Shown here piece by piece: positions 1 to 5,649 of a stretch of 5,649 nt of DNA; the first letter of the stretch is position 1, and the number at the start of each line of letters is the position of its first letter. The notes beneath the pieces are model-generated. The model did not search any database, was not told the DNA's origin, and was given only the letters and a program-made list of their open reading frames with translations. Source of the stretch: SXXZ01 sp041177965. GTDB taxonomy: Bacteria; Verrucomicrobiota; Verrucomicrobiia; Limisphaerales; UBA9464. The DNA lies in assembly GCA_041177965.1 (NCBI GenBank), contig JBEGWF010000105.1, positions 1 to 5,649 on the forward strand, in the 5' to 3' direction. The position numbers were made by a program, and so were the translations under genes.

Positions 1-1299
1 CTCCTCGACACGGCCCAGCGCTGGCATCTCAACGCCGTCATCCTCCAGATCCGGACCGGCTGCGACGCCCTCTACCCGTCGCCGCTCGAGCCCTGGAGCG
101 AATACCTCACCGGGCGCATGGGGGTAGGCCCGGTCCCCGCATGGGATCCCCTGGCCTTCGCCGTGGCCGAGGCCCATGCACGCGGCTTGGAACTGCACGC
201 CTGGCTCAACCCCTTCCGCGCCCGCTACAGCCAGGCCATTTCACCCGTCGCCGCGCAGCACGTAAGCCGCACCCGGCCCGATCTGGTGGTCCCCTATGGC
301 AGATTCCTCTGGCTCGACCCGGGACTGGCCGAGGCTCGTGACCTGACGCTCAAGGTGGTGAGCGACGTGGTGCGTCGCTACGACATCGACGGCCTCCATA
401 TCGACGACTACTTCTACCCCTATCCCGACAAGACCGACCTGGGGACCCTCGTCCCCTTCCCCGACGACCGCAGCTGGAGCGCCTACCAACGCTCGGGCGG
501 CCGACTCAGTCGTCCGGACTGGCGCCGTGAGAACGTGAACACGCTGGTGCGAGCCATGAACACCGCCGTGCACCGCGAGAAGCCCTGGGTGAAGTTCGGC
601 ATCAGTCCCTTCGGCATCTGGAGACCGGGCTTCCCCGAGGGAATCAAGGGCATGGACCAGCACGAGGTGCTCTACGCCGACGCTCGAAAATGGATCCGTG
701 AGGGGCTGGCCGACTACTTCGCCCCGCAGCTGTACTGGACCGAACGCCAGACCGAGCAACGCTTCACCCGGCTGCTGGCCTGGTGGGCCTCGGAGAATGT
801 CGCGAGGCGCCACCTGTGGCCGGGCGTCAATGCGGCCGACATCGGAAAGAACCGGACGGCCGCCGATGTCGTCTGGCAGGCCGATCGGGTGGGACCGGAG
901 ACCCGCTCCTCGGGCGTGATCCATTGGAACGCCAGCGCACTCCGCGAGAACCGGGACGGCCTCGGCACGCGGTTGATCCAGGGTCCGTTCGCCCACCGAG
1001 CCCTGGTGCCCGCCTCGCCCTGGCTGGGATCCCAGCCGCCCCAACCGCCTGCCCTCGAAGTCGCCCACGGCGGTCGCGGACCGATCATCGTTGACCTGAA
1101 CGCCGGCAAAGAACGGCTGTCGTCCGTGGTCGTCCAGAGCCGAGGGGAATGGGCTTGGAAGACCGAGATCCACCCCGGGGCCACCCGTCGCTTGTCGGTA
1201 CCGCGCACCTACCGGGGCACTCCGCCGAAGGAGATCCGGGTGTTCACGGTGTCCAGCACGGGCATCGAGAGCGCTCCTGCCGTCTGGCGTGACCGGTGA
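1..1299 (+). CDS. GHL10 (DUF187) glycosyl hydrolase-like protein, 5' partial
   Basis: Reading frame 1 is open from the first base to the TGA at 1297-1299, giving 432 residues with the N-terminus (probably a signal peptide or lipobox) outside the window. The ATG at 118 is internal, because the preceding codons already carry family motifs: NAVILQIR, the DALYPS stretch and PWSEYLTG. Further hallmarks of the GHL10/DUF187 TIM barrel follow, numbered from base 1: HAWLNPFR (residues 66-73), DIDGLHIDDYFYPYP (128-142), GISPFGIWRP (200-209), DYFAPQLYW (238-246) and WPGVNAADI. The acidic IDD pair typical of the barrel is intact. Residues from about 350 form a smaller C-terminal domain ending in VFTVSSTGIESAPAVW, which resembles a fibronectin-III or Ig-like strand pattern. 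Family knowledge: B. subtilis YngK and E. coli DigH (YddW), which cleaves denuded peptidoglycan glycan strands, share this fold. By inference this is an exported glycosidase; whether its substrate is peptidoglycan or another glycan cannot be read here. It converges on the minus-strand pair. Confidence 0.93.
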   Translation, partial: LLDTAQRWHLNAVILQIRTGCDALYPSPLEPWSEYLTGRMGVGPVPAWDPLAFAVAEAHARGLELHAWLNPFRARYSQAISPVAAQHVSRTRPDLVVPYGRFLWLDPGLAEARDLTLKVVSDVVRRYDIDGLHIDDYFYPYPDKTDLGTLVPFPDDRSWSAYQRSGGRLSRPDWRRENVNTLVRAMNTAVHREKPWVKFGISPFGIWRPGFPEGIKGMDQHEVLYADARKWIREGLADYFAPQLYWTERQTEQRFTRLLAWWASENVARRHLWPGVNAADIGKNRTAADVVWQADRVGPETRSSGVIHWNASALRENRDGLGTRLIQGPFAHRALVPASPWLGSQPPQPPALEVAHGGRGPIIVDLNAGKERLSSVVVQSRGEWAWKTEIHPGATRRLSVPRTYRGTPPKEIRVFTVSSTGIESAPAVWRDR

Positions 1300-1323
1300 T
1301 CGCCCGGGTCGAACCGGGTCATC
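1298..1323. terminator. Weak hairpin between convergent genes, possible bidirectional terminator
   Basis: CCCGG (1303-1307) and CCGGG (1314-1318) form a 5-bp stem around a 6-base loop. A G-T wobble, one C-C mismatch and a GAT/ATC extension (1298-1300 with 1321-1323) lengthen the arm. It spans the 19-base gap and reaches into both stop codons. There is no T-run on either side, so it lacks the classic intrinsic-terminator tail. It is the only structure visible between the two convergent genes; chance pairing in GC-rich DNA is a fair alternative. Confidence 0.25.
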
Positions 1324-2107
1324 GGGGCGCGAGGACGACCCGGAACCCGACGAAGTGGATGCCGTTGGAGGGGGACATCATGAACCGGCTCGAGGCCCCG
1401 CCGTATTGGAGGTCCTGATTCCAGCCCCCGCCCTTGAAGACCTTGTACTTGTTGGTGCCGTTCGTGGCCGGGCCCGTGGGGTCGGTCAGCGGGCGGGGCG
1501 GATAGGGCTCGAACCAGTCGGAGCACCACTCCCAGACATTGCCGTGCATGTCATGAAGACCCCAGGCATTGGGTTTCTTGAGACCGACCGGATGGGTGGT
1601 GGCATCGCAATTCTCGGCGGTCCAGGCGTGTTCCTCGCCTCCCTCGACCTTGGGACCGAAATAGAACCGGTTGGTCGACCCGGCCCTGCAGGCGTACTCC
1701 CATTCCGCCTCCGTGGGCAACCGGTACTCGAAACCCTGCGGCAGACGCCCCTGTTCCCGCTCTCTGGAAGTCAGACGGACGCAGTAGTTGCTGGCGGCGA
1801 CGAACGAGACCTTCTCGACCGGATGATTGCTCATGCCGGCGAAGTGGCTCGGGTTGAGACCCATCACCCCCTGGAACTCTCCCTGGGTCACCTCGTACCG
1901 CCCGATCCAGAAATCACGGGTCAGGGTCACGGGGAACTGGATGCGCTGGAAGGTGCCGGCGGGAATGCGGACCATGTTGGTCACGGGCACCGGCTCGGTC
2001 GCCGAGGTGGGGCTGGAGGCCCGGGTCGCATCGTTGCCGCAGCCGGCCAACGCACCGGACAGCGCGAGCAGGACGGCCGGGATCCACGGTTTCAGGTCGA
2101 TCTTCAT
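1319..2107 (-). CDS. SUMF1/FGE-sulfatase-domain lipoprotein, catalytic cysteines absent
   Basis: A complete 262-residue protein. The start chosen is the ATG at 2107-2105, which overlaps the stop of the upstream gene as ATGA and places a hydrophobic segment (WIPAVLLALSGAL) right before the lipobox LAGC, with Cys23 as the lipidation site. The ATG at 2185 would add 26 polar residues before the signal peptide and was not used. After a Ser/Thr/Pro-rich linker (residues 24-43) comes the FGE-sulfatase domain: NMVRIPAGTF (44-53), FWIGRYEVTQGEF (66-78), NPSHF, HPVEKVSF (95-102), RLPTEAEWEYACRAG (129-143), GLHDMHGNVWEWCSDW (183-198), FKGGGW (224-229) and GFRVV (254-258). In true formylglycine-generating enzymes two cysteines follow the final GGSW block; here those positions read NQDLQYG, so sulfatase-type cysteine oxidation is not expected. 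The usual MGS loop after AGTF is also shortened. Many bacterial members of the family are such non-catalytic binding or scaffold proteins with a C-type-lectin-like fold. Role inferred: membrane-anchored partner of the product of the coupled upstream gene. Substrate unknown. Confidence 0.93.
   Translation of the reverse strand: MKIDLKPWIPAVLLALSGALAGCGNDATRASSPTSATEPVPVTNMVRIPAGTFQRIQFPVTLTRDFWIGRYEVTQGEFQGVMGLNPSHFAGMSNHPVEKVSFVAASNYCVRLTSREREQGRLPQGFEYRLPTEAEWEYACRAGSTNRFYFGPKVEGGEEHAWTAENCDATTHPVGLKKPNAWGLHDMHGNVWEWCSDWFEPYPPRPLTDPTGPATNGTNKYKVFKGGGWNQDLQYGGASSRFMMSPSNGIHFVGFRVVLAPR
2104..2107 (-). other. ATGA stop/start overlap, translational coupling junction
   Basis: On the minus strand, the TGA ending the large VCBS gene (2106-2104) shares two bases with the ATG of the lipoprotein gene (2107-2105). 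The bases just upstream read CCTCCCGCTCC, which contains no Shine-Dalgarno-like purine run. Initiation of the lipoprotein therefore probably depends on ribosomes terminating at this point, which would tie its output to that of the large protein. Confidence 0.8.
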
Positions 2108-5100
2108 GGAGCGGGAGGCGGAGCGACTTCCACCGTCCTCTGGGACGGGGCCAATGGAAGGCGTTGCTCGGGACGATTCGGCCATCGGACCCGCAGGGCA
2201 ACCGCTTTGTTGGTGGCGCCCACGATGCGCACGGCGGCGTCCTGCGACCAGTACCCGCTGCCCGCCCCCACGGTCTGCAGGGGACCGAGGCGCCCCTGAT
2301 CGTCCTCGAGCCGGAGTTCCGCACCCACGCCCTCGGGGTTGCCCGCACCTCCGCGCAGCACCACCCTCACCCCCGGCGCCGCCGTGCGGTTGCGGAACAG
2401 GCGCGTGGCTCCCTGATTCTGGGTGATCACCGCATCGAGCCGGCCGTCATGGTCGAAGTCGCACAAGGCCGCTCCTCTCTGCTCACCGAAGACCCGGATT
2501 CCGGACGACTCGGGATCGAGGGCCTCGAACCGGCCGTCGCCGAGTCCTTTCAGCACGAGGCCATGGCCGCCGTCCTCACGGGTCAGGTCCGAGGCGGTCC
2601 CGAAGAAGTTCTGGGAGCACAACAGATCCTGCCGCCCATCGCCATCGAGGTCTCCGACGGCCACCGAGAAGACCGGGGCCCGCTGCGCCTCGGCCGGCAG
2701 TGCCACCGGCTCGAAGCGCGATCCCCGGTTGAGGAACACCATCGACGACAACTCCGAGGCACCCACCCAGGAGGCGTTGGCCGCCCCCAACCGCTGGAGG
2801 ATGGCCGGGATCGTCGCCTTCGAAAACTCGGCGTGGGATTGGAACTCCGAGGCGACCTTCGGGATGCCCTGCGACAACCACGCCCGATCGTGGACGGGCC
2901 ACCAGTCGGTGCCTGAACGCCAGGCCTCGAGGATCTGGACCACCCCGTCTCCGGCCCAATCCCCATGGAAGAGACGCAGGTCGATCGGTCGGTGCAATTC
3001 GTACTGTGAATTGCGTCCCCAATTCCCGCAGACGAGGTCGGGGAGGCCGTCGGCGTTGAAATCCCCGGTGGCCACACCGGCCCACAATCCCGGCCGGTCG
3101 GCCAACCCCCAGGCATCGGTGGCGTCACGGAACGCCCCGGCCTCGTTGATGAAGATCCGGATCGGCCCCCACTCGGTGGCCACCACCAGGTCCGGGTCGC
3201 CATCGCGGTCCAGGTCCACCGCACAGGCACCGGTGGCCAGTCCGAGGTTGGCGAAGGCGGCGCTGCGGCGCGGGTCCGGCACCCACTTCCCTTGATCGTT
3301 CAGCCACCACTGCGAGGGCACCGCCTCGGGATAGCGCCCCGGCCGGCTGCGCCCGCCGACCCAGAGATCCAGGTCGCCATCGCCATCGCCATCGACACCG
3401 ACCATCGCTCCCACGGCGTGGATGCCCGCAGGCAGCGATTCGACCGGAGCGACGGGATCCGGAGAATGGACCTCGATCCGCGAGGGCGAGCCCGCCGGCA
3501 GTTCGCCGTTGGATACCGAGACCAGCACCCGACGGCCGCCCCGTCCATCGGGCCATCCGAGCACCGCCCCTTGATCGGCGGAGGCCACGGGCCGATTCGT
3601 CGCCGGGCTCCATGATCTCCCCTGCAGGTTGCGCAAGACGCCCAGGCCGCCCCCTCGTCCACCGGCCACCAGAAGGTCCTCCCATCCATCGCCATCCAGA
3701 TCGTACCAGGCCACGCCCGGCCCCAGGCGGCTCAGGCGACGGGGCAAGGTCGGCTGACGGGCCCAGTCGTCGTCGTCTTCATCCGCATGCCGGTGATCGA
3801 GGACCGCCGTCAGGTCCTCGAAGAGGGTGGGCGGAGAAGGCCGGGTCTCGGGACGCCCCACGGGCACGATCGGCCCGTCGGCAGGTTCGATCACCTCATA
3901 GATGCGATTGCCATCGATGCCTTCCAGCACCGACTCCCGGCCGCTGCGCCAGCGGACCTTCAAGCGGGCCCCGACATCGGCGCGCGCGTCGAAGGCGAAG
4001 ACCCGGAGCGGCTCGTCCGCCGAGAGGTAGCGGCCGGCGGCGATCATCTCCTGCGATTGGGTCCTGGCCGGCGACACCAGCGAGAGGCGGGCACCGATGC
4101 CCTGGGTGTTCGGGGCACGGCCCCGGAGGCGCACGGCGACGCGGGAGCCCGGTCCGGTGTTTTCGTACAGGGTGGCCGGTGCGTTGAGGTTGTTGACCAC
4201 CAGGTCGAGGTCCCCGTCGTTGTCGAGGTCGCCGGCGGCCATGCCGTAGGAGATCCCTTCCAGGTCGAAACCCCAGGCGGAACCGGCGGGCTCGAACCGG
4301 GCCCCGCCGACATTCCGGAAGGCCGCGTTGCGCGTGCGCCAGCGGGGATGCATCTGCATGGAGCGCTTCAACTGGTTCTCGGTGAGGCGACGGCCCGAGT
4401 CCTTGATCTCGGCGTGACTGTCCTGGTCCATCACATCGAACTCGAATCCGTTGGTCACCAGGAGGTCCTCGAGACCGTCCAGGTCCACGTCGAGGAACAG
4501 GGTGGACCAGGTCCAGTCGGAGGCGGCCACGCCGGCCATCCACGCCACATCGGTGAAGTATCCCCCCGGCCGGCCCAGGAAGAGGGTGTTGCGGTTGAAC
4601 TGCGGACGGGCCCCGGCGTCCTGGAGCTCGGCCGGGGCGGGACGGTCGCGGACCAACTGGGTCATGCGGAACCGATGCTCCCGCGCCAGCATGTCCACCA
4701 CGAAGAAGTCGTCGAAACCGTCGCGGTCCACATCCGCGAAATCGACGCCCATGGCCGAACGGCTCGTGTGGCGCAGCTTGAACGGCTCGAGTTCCCGGAA
4801 ACGTCCGCGCCCCTGATTGATCCAGATGCGGTCCGGCGAGGTGTTGTCATTGCAGACATACAGGTCGGGCAACCCGTCCCCATTGATGTCGCGGAACATC
4901 ACCGCCAATCCCCAGTCGCGGTACGGGGGGATCGGCTTTCCGTCGGCGTCGGAATAGGTCCCGGGTTCGTTCTCGATCGCCCGGAAACGCCCCTGCCCCT
5001 CGTTGAGATAGAATCCGTGGACCTCGGGCAACTCCCGGACCTTGCCGTCGGGCAGGGCCTCGAAGCGTCCCCGCCACTTCGGTGATCGGGTGGATTCGCC

Positions 5101-5649
5101 GTTGATCTTGGAGACCTCCCAACCTTCCCCCTTGCGGGTCAGGGCGAAGCGGGTCGTGGGGTCGGCCAGGCGCATCACATCGATGAAATGCGTGCAGTAG
5201 AGGTCGAGGTCGCCATCGCCGTCGATGTCGGCCAGCGCCATCGAGGTCGCGGAGGCCGTCTGGGAAAGTCCGGAGTCCTTCTTCTCGCTGAATCCACCGC
5301 GCCCGTCGTTGAGAAAGAGCCGGGTGCCCACCGCGATGCCATTCACCAGGAGGTCGAGGTCGAGGTCGCCATCGACATCCACCAGCGCCGCCCCGGTGGA
5401 TCGCTGATCGGCGCAGGCGATCTCCGGGATTTCCGGGGCCTCGAAGCGCCATTGGCCGCGGTTGCGGAACAGGCGATTGGGTCCCTCCAGGTTGCAGAGA
5501 TAGACGTCGGCCCACCCGTCCCCATCGACATCGCCGATGGCCACGCCCGCCCCGTTGTGGGCCACCGCATTGGTCAGGTAGAGATCGCCGGTCATCGCGT
5601 TCGTGAACACCAGGCCGGTCTCCTGGGGAGTCCGCGAACGAAACCCGAC
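2104..5649 (-). CDS. CRTAC1-family FG-GAP/VCBS repeat protein with two ASPIC/UnbV domains, 5' partial
   Basis: The frame is open from the right edge to TGA at 2106-2104, giving 1181 residues; start and signal peptide lie outside. Numbering here begins at the GTG codon at 5610 (residue 1), which I regard as internal because the 13 codons before it (ending TPQETGL) continue the usual N-terminal family motif. Array 1 (about 17-487) has seven calcium loops of the form DxDxDGxxD, including GDVDGDGWADVYLCN. It also has the family block RMTQLVRD...QFNRNTLFLG...SDWTWSTLFLDVD (315-376). ASPIC/UnbV domain 1 spans about 488-576. A linker with LDHRHADEDDDDW and LSRLGPGVAWYDLDGDG opens array 2 (630-1075), which has six clear loops plus a degenerate one at 881-896. 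A conserved helical block (904-960, containing IPKVASEFQSHAEFSKATI) sits inside array 2, and ASPIC/UnbV domain 2 (1079-1165) ends the protein. FG-GAP repeats fold as integrin-alpha-like beta-propellers stabilised by calcium, and proteins of this class are exported. The molecular function is unknown for bacterial members; surface adhesion or glycan/protein binding is an inference. No C-terminal sorting tail is seen. It is followed directly by the coupled lipoprotein gene. Confidence 0.95.
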   Translation of the reverse strand, partial: VGFRSRTPQETGLVFTNAMTGDLYLTNAVAHNGAGVAIGDVDGDGWADVYLCNLEGPNRLFRNRGQWRFEAPEIPEIACADQRSTGAALVDVDGDLDLDLLVNGIAVGTRLFLNDGRGGFSEKKDSGLSQTASATSMALADIDGDGDLDLYCTHFIDVMRLADPTTRFALTRKGEGWEVSKINGESTRSPKWRGRFEALPDGKVRELPEVHGFYLNEGQGRFRAIENEPGTYSDADGKPIPPYRDWGLAVMFRDINGDGLPDLYVCNDNTSPDRIWINQGRGRFRELEPFKLRHTSRSAMGVDFADVDRDGFDDFFVVDMLAREHRFRMTQLVRDRPAPAELQDAGARPQFNRNTLFLGRPGGYFTDVAWMAGVAASDWTWSTLFLDVDLDGLEDLLVTNGFEFDVMDQDSHAEIKDSGRRLTENQLKRSMQMHPRWRTRNAAFRNVGGARFEPAGSAWGFDLEGISYGMAAGDLDNDGDLDLVVNNLNAPATLYENTGPGSRVAVRLRGRAPNTQGIGARLSLVSPARTQSQEMIAAGRYLSADEPLRVFAFDARADVGARLKVRWRSGRESVLEGIDGNRIYEVIEPADGPIVPVGRPETRPSPPTLFEDLTAVLDHRHADEDDDDWARQPTLPRRLSRLGPGVAWYDLDGDGWEDLLVAGGRGGGLGVLRNLQGRSWSPATNRPVASADQGAVLGWPDGRGGRRVLVSVSNGELPAGSPSRIEVHSPDPVAPVESLPAGIHAVGAMVGVDGDGDGDLDLWVGGRSRPGRYPEAVPSQWWLNDQGKWVPDPRRSAAFANLGLATGACAVDLDRDGDPDLVVATEWGPIRIFINEAGAFRDATDAWGLADRPGLWAGVATGDFNADGLPDLVCGNWGRNSQYELHRPIDLRLFHGDWAGDGVVQILEAWRSGTDWWPVHDRAWLSQGIPKVASEFQSHAEFSKATIPAILQRLGAANASWVGASELSSMVFLNRGSRFEPVALPAEAQRAPVFSVAVGDLDGDGRQDLLCSQNFFGTASDLTREDGGHGLVLKGLGDGRFEALDPESSGIRVFGEQRGAALCDFDHDGRLDAVITQNQGATRLFRNRTAAPGVRVVLRGGAGNPEGVGAELRLEDDQGRLGPLQTVGAGSGYWSQDAAVRIVGATNKAVALRVRWPNRPEQRLPLAPSQRTVEVAPPPAP
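2116..2376 (-). other. ASPIC/UnbV domain 2 (C-terminal)
   Basis: Residues about 1079-1165 run from PGVRVVLRGGAGNPEGVGAE through VGAGSGYWSQDAAVRIVGA to LRVRWPNRPEQRLPLA. The NPEGVGA turn, the GSGYWSQ segment and the RVRWPN strand match the ASPIC/UnbV pattern, and this copy has clearly diverged from the one at about 488-576. It ends five residues or fewer before the Pro-rich tail APPPAP and the stop codon. Confidence 0.85.
2386..3723 (-). repeat. FG-GAP/VCBS calcium-loop repeat array 2 (six loops plus one degenerate)
   Basis: This is the coding segment for the C-terminal propeller, residues about 630-1075. Clear loops are DLDGDGWED (637), DGDGDGDLD (740), DLDRDGDPD (799), DFNADGLPD (850), DLDGDGRQD (987) and DFDHDGRLD (1051). 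A further stretch, FHGDWAGDGVVQILEA (881-896), keeps the spacing and the first Asp and Gly but has lost most ligand acids, so it looks like a blade without a metal site. The long gap between 896 and 987 is filled by a helical block found in the larger members of this family. Confidence 0.8.
3375..3392. repeat. Hexanucleotide tandem repeat, three perfect copies of cgccat
   Basis: Three exact head-to-tail copies lie within the calcium loop at residues 740-748 of the large protein, where they encode alternating Asp-Gly. The unit length keeps the reading frame, so slippage would add or remove one Asp-Gly pair. Confidence 0.8.
3883..4149 (-). other. ASPIC/UnbV domain 1 within the CRTAC1-family protein
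   Basis: Residues about 488-576 read from GSRVAVRLRGRAPNTQGIGA through MIAAGRYLSADE to LKVRWRSGRESVLEGIDGNR. This is the expected ASPIC/UnbV pattern: N..giGa, then g.Y.s..., then v.WpsG. The domain normally ends such proteins, so its position in the middle marks the end of the first propeller module. Its biochemical role is not established. Confidence 0.85.
4150..5562 (-). repeat. FG-GAP/VCBS calcium-loop repeat array 1 (seven loops)
   Basis: This is the coding segment for the N-terminal propeller, residues about 17-487 counted from the GTG at 5610. Calcium loops begin at residues near 27, 78, 128, 241, 293, 374 and 461: DVDGDGWAD, DVDGDLDLD, DIDGDGDLD, DINGDGLPD, DVDRDGFDD, DVDLDGLED and DLDNDGDLD. 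Spacing runs from about 50 to 113 residues, so one blade interval (128 to 241) carries a large insert. Seven loops would suit a seven-bladed propeller. The second loop has Leu in place of the usual Gly after the third Asp. Confidence 0.85.
5351..5368. repeat. Hexanucleotide tandem repeat, three perfect copies of aggtcg
   Basis: Three exact copies lie within the second calcium loop (residues 78-86) and encode alternating Asp-Leu (DLDLDLL). The loop thereby has Leu where Gly usually follows the third Asp. Confidence 0.8.

Noticed and set aside
118..120. ATG at 118 as the start of the GHL10 protein
   Set aside because: Conserved barrel motifs (LNAVILQIR, PWSEYLTG) are encoded upstream of it in the same open frame.
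2105..2185. Upstream ATG at 2185 as the start of the lipoprotein
   Set aside because: It would put 26 polar residues ahead of the signal peptide and overlap the large gene by about 80 bases. The ATG at 2107 gives a proper lipoprotein signal and a typical ATGA overlap.
1289..2299. Long plus-strand open frame of 336 codons opposite the lipoprotein gene
   Set aside because: It mirrors the codon pattern of the real minus-strand genes, crosses their junction, has no recognisable domain, and is expected by chance in GC-rich coding DNA.
3360..3400. Repetitive gccatc/gtcgag stretches as a CRISPR or regulatory repeat
   Set aside because: They are recurring codons for Asp, Gly and Leu in calcium loops, with no conserved spacer-repeat periodicity at the DNA level.
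3787..5085. Plus-strand open frame of 432 codons opposite the large VCBS gene
   Set aside because: Its translation is an antisense echo of the Asp/Gly-rich repeats (runs of Val, Glu and His) with no family motif, whereas the minus strand has clear calcium loops throughout.
5608..5610. GTG as the true start of the large gene, with AGGAG nine bases upstream
   Set aside because: The purine run lies in codons for PQETGL, a normal part of the family's N-terminal motif before the first blade. The frame is open to the edge, and this start would leave no signal peptide for a protein class that is exported.

Overview
The window is GC-rich (roughly two thirds G+C by eye) and almost fully coding. It holds three genes: one on the plus strand cut by the left edge, and two on the minus strand, the larger cut by the right edge. 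No RNA gene, insertion sequence, CRISPR array or phage feature is visible. The gene set is a GHL10 glycosidase-like protein, an FGE-sulfatase-fold lipoprotein and a giant FG-GAP/VCBS plus ASPIC/UnbV protein. This mix, together with the SUMF1 wording (TNMVRIPAGTF, GTNKYKVFKGGGW), points to a Verrucomicrobiota- or Planctomycetota-type bacterium. That assignment is an inference from style, not a measured placement.

Layout. Bases 1-1299 (+) encode the C-terminal 432 residues of a GHL10 (DUF187, YngK/DigH-like) TIM-barrel protein with a small C-terminal beta domain. A 19-base gap with a weak hairpin separates it from the convergent minus-strand pair. Bases 1319-2107 (-) encode a complete 262-residue lipoprotein with an FGE-sulfatase (SUMF1) domain that lacks the catalytic cysteines. 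Bases 2104-5649 (-) encode at least 1181 residues of a secreted CRTAC1-family protein. It has two arrays of calcium-loop beta-propeller repeats, each closed by an ASPIC/UnbV domain, and its start lies beyond the right edge.

How they work together. The stop of the large gene and the start of the lipoprotein gene overlap as ATGA, with no clear ribosome binding site before the second start. The two are therefore very likely one transcript with coupled translation, and both products look envelope-bound or exported. A reasonable but unproven reading is a cell-surface pair: a large calcium-stabilised propeller protein plus a small anchored, non-catalytic C-type-lectin-like partner. The GHL10 protein is probably an envelope or peptidoglycan/polysaccharide hydrolase transcribed independently. 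I see no defence, mobile or biosynthetic system here. The most unusual points are the coupled pair, the missing FGE active site and the hexanucleotide tandem repeats inside two calcium loops.
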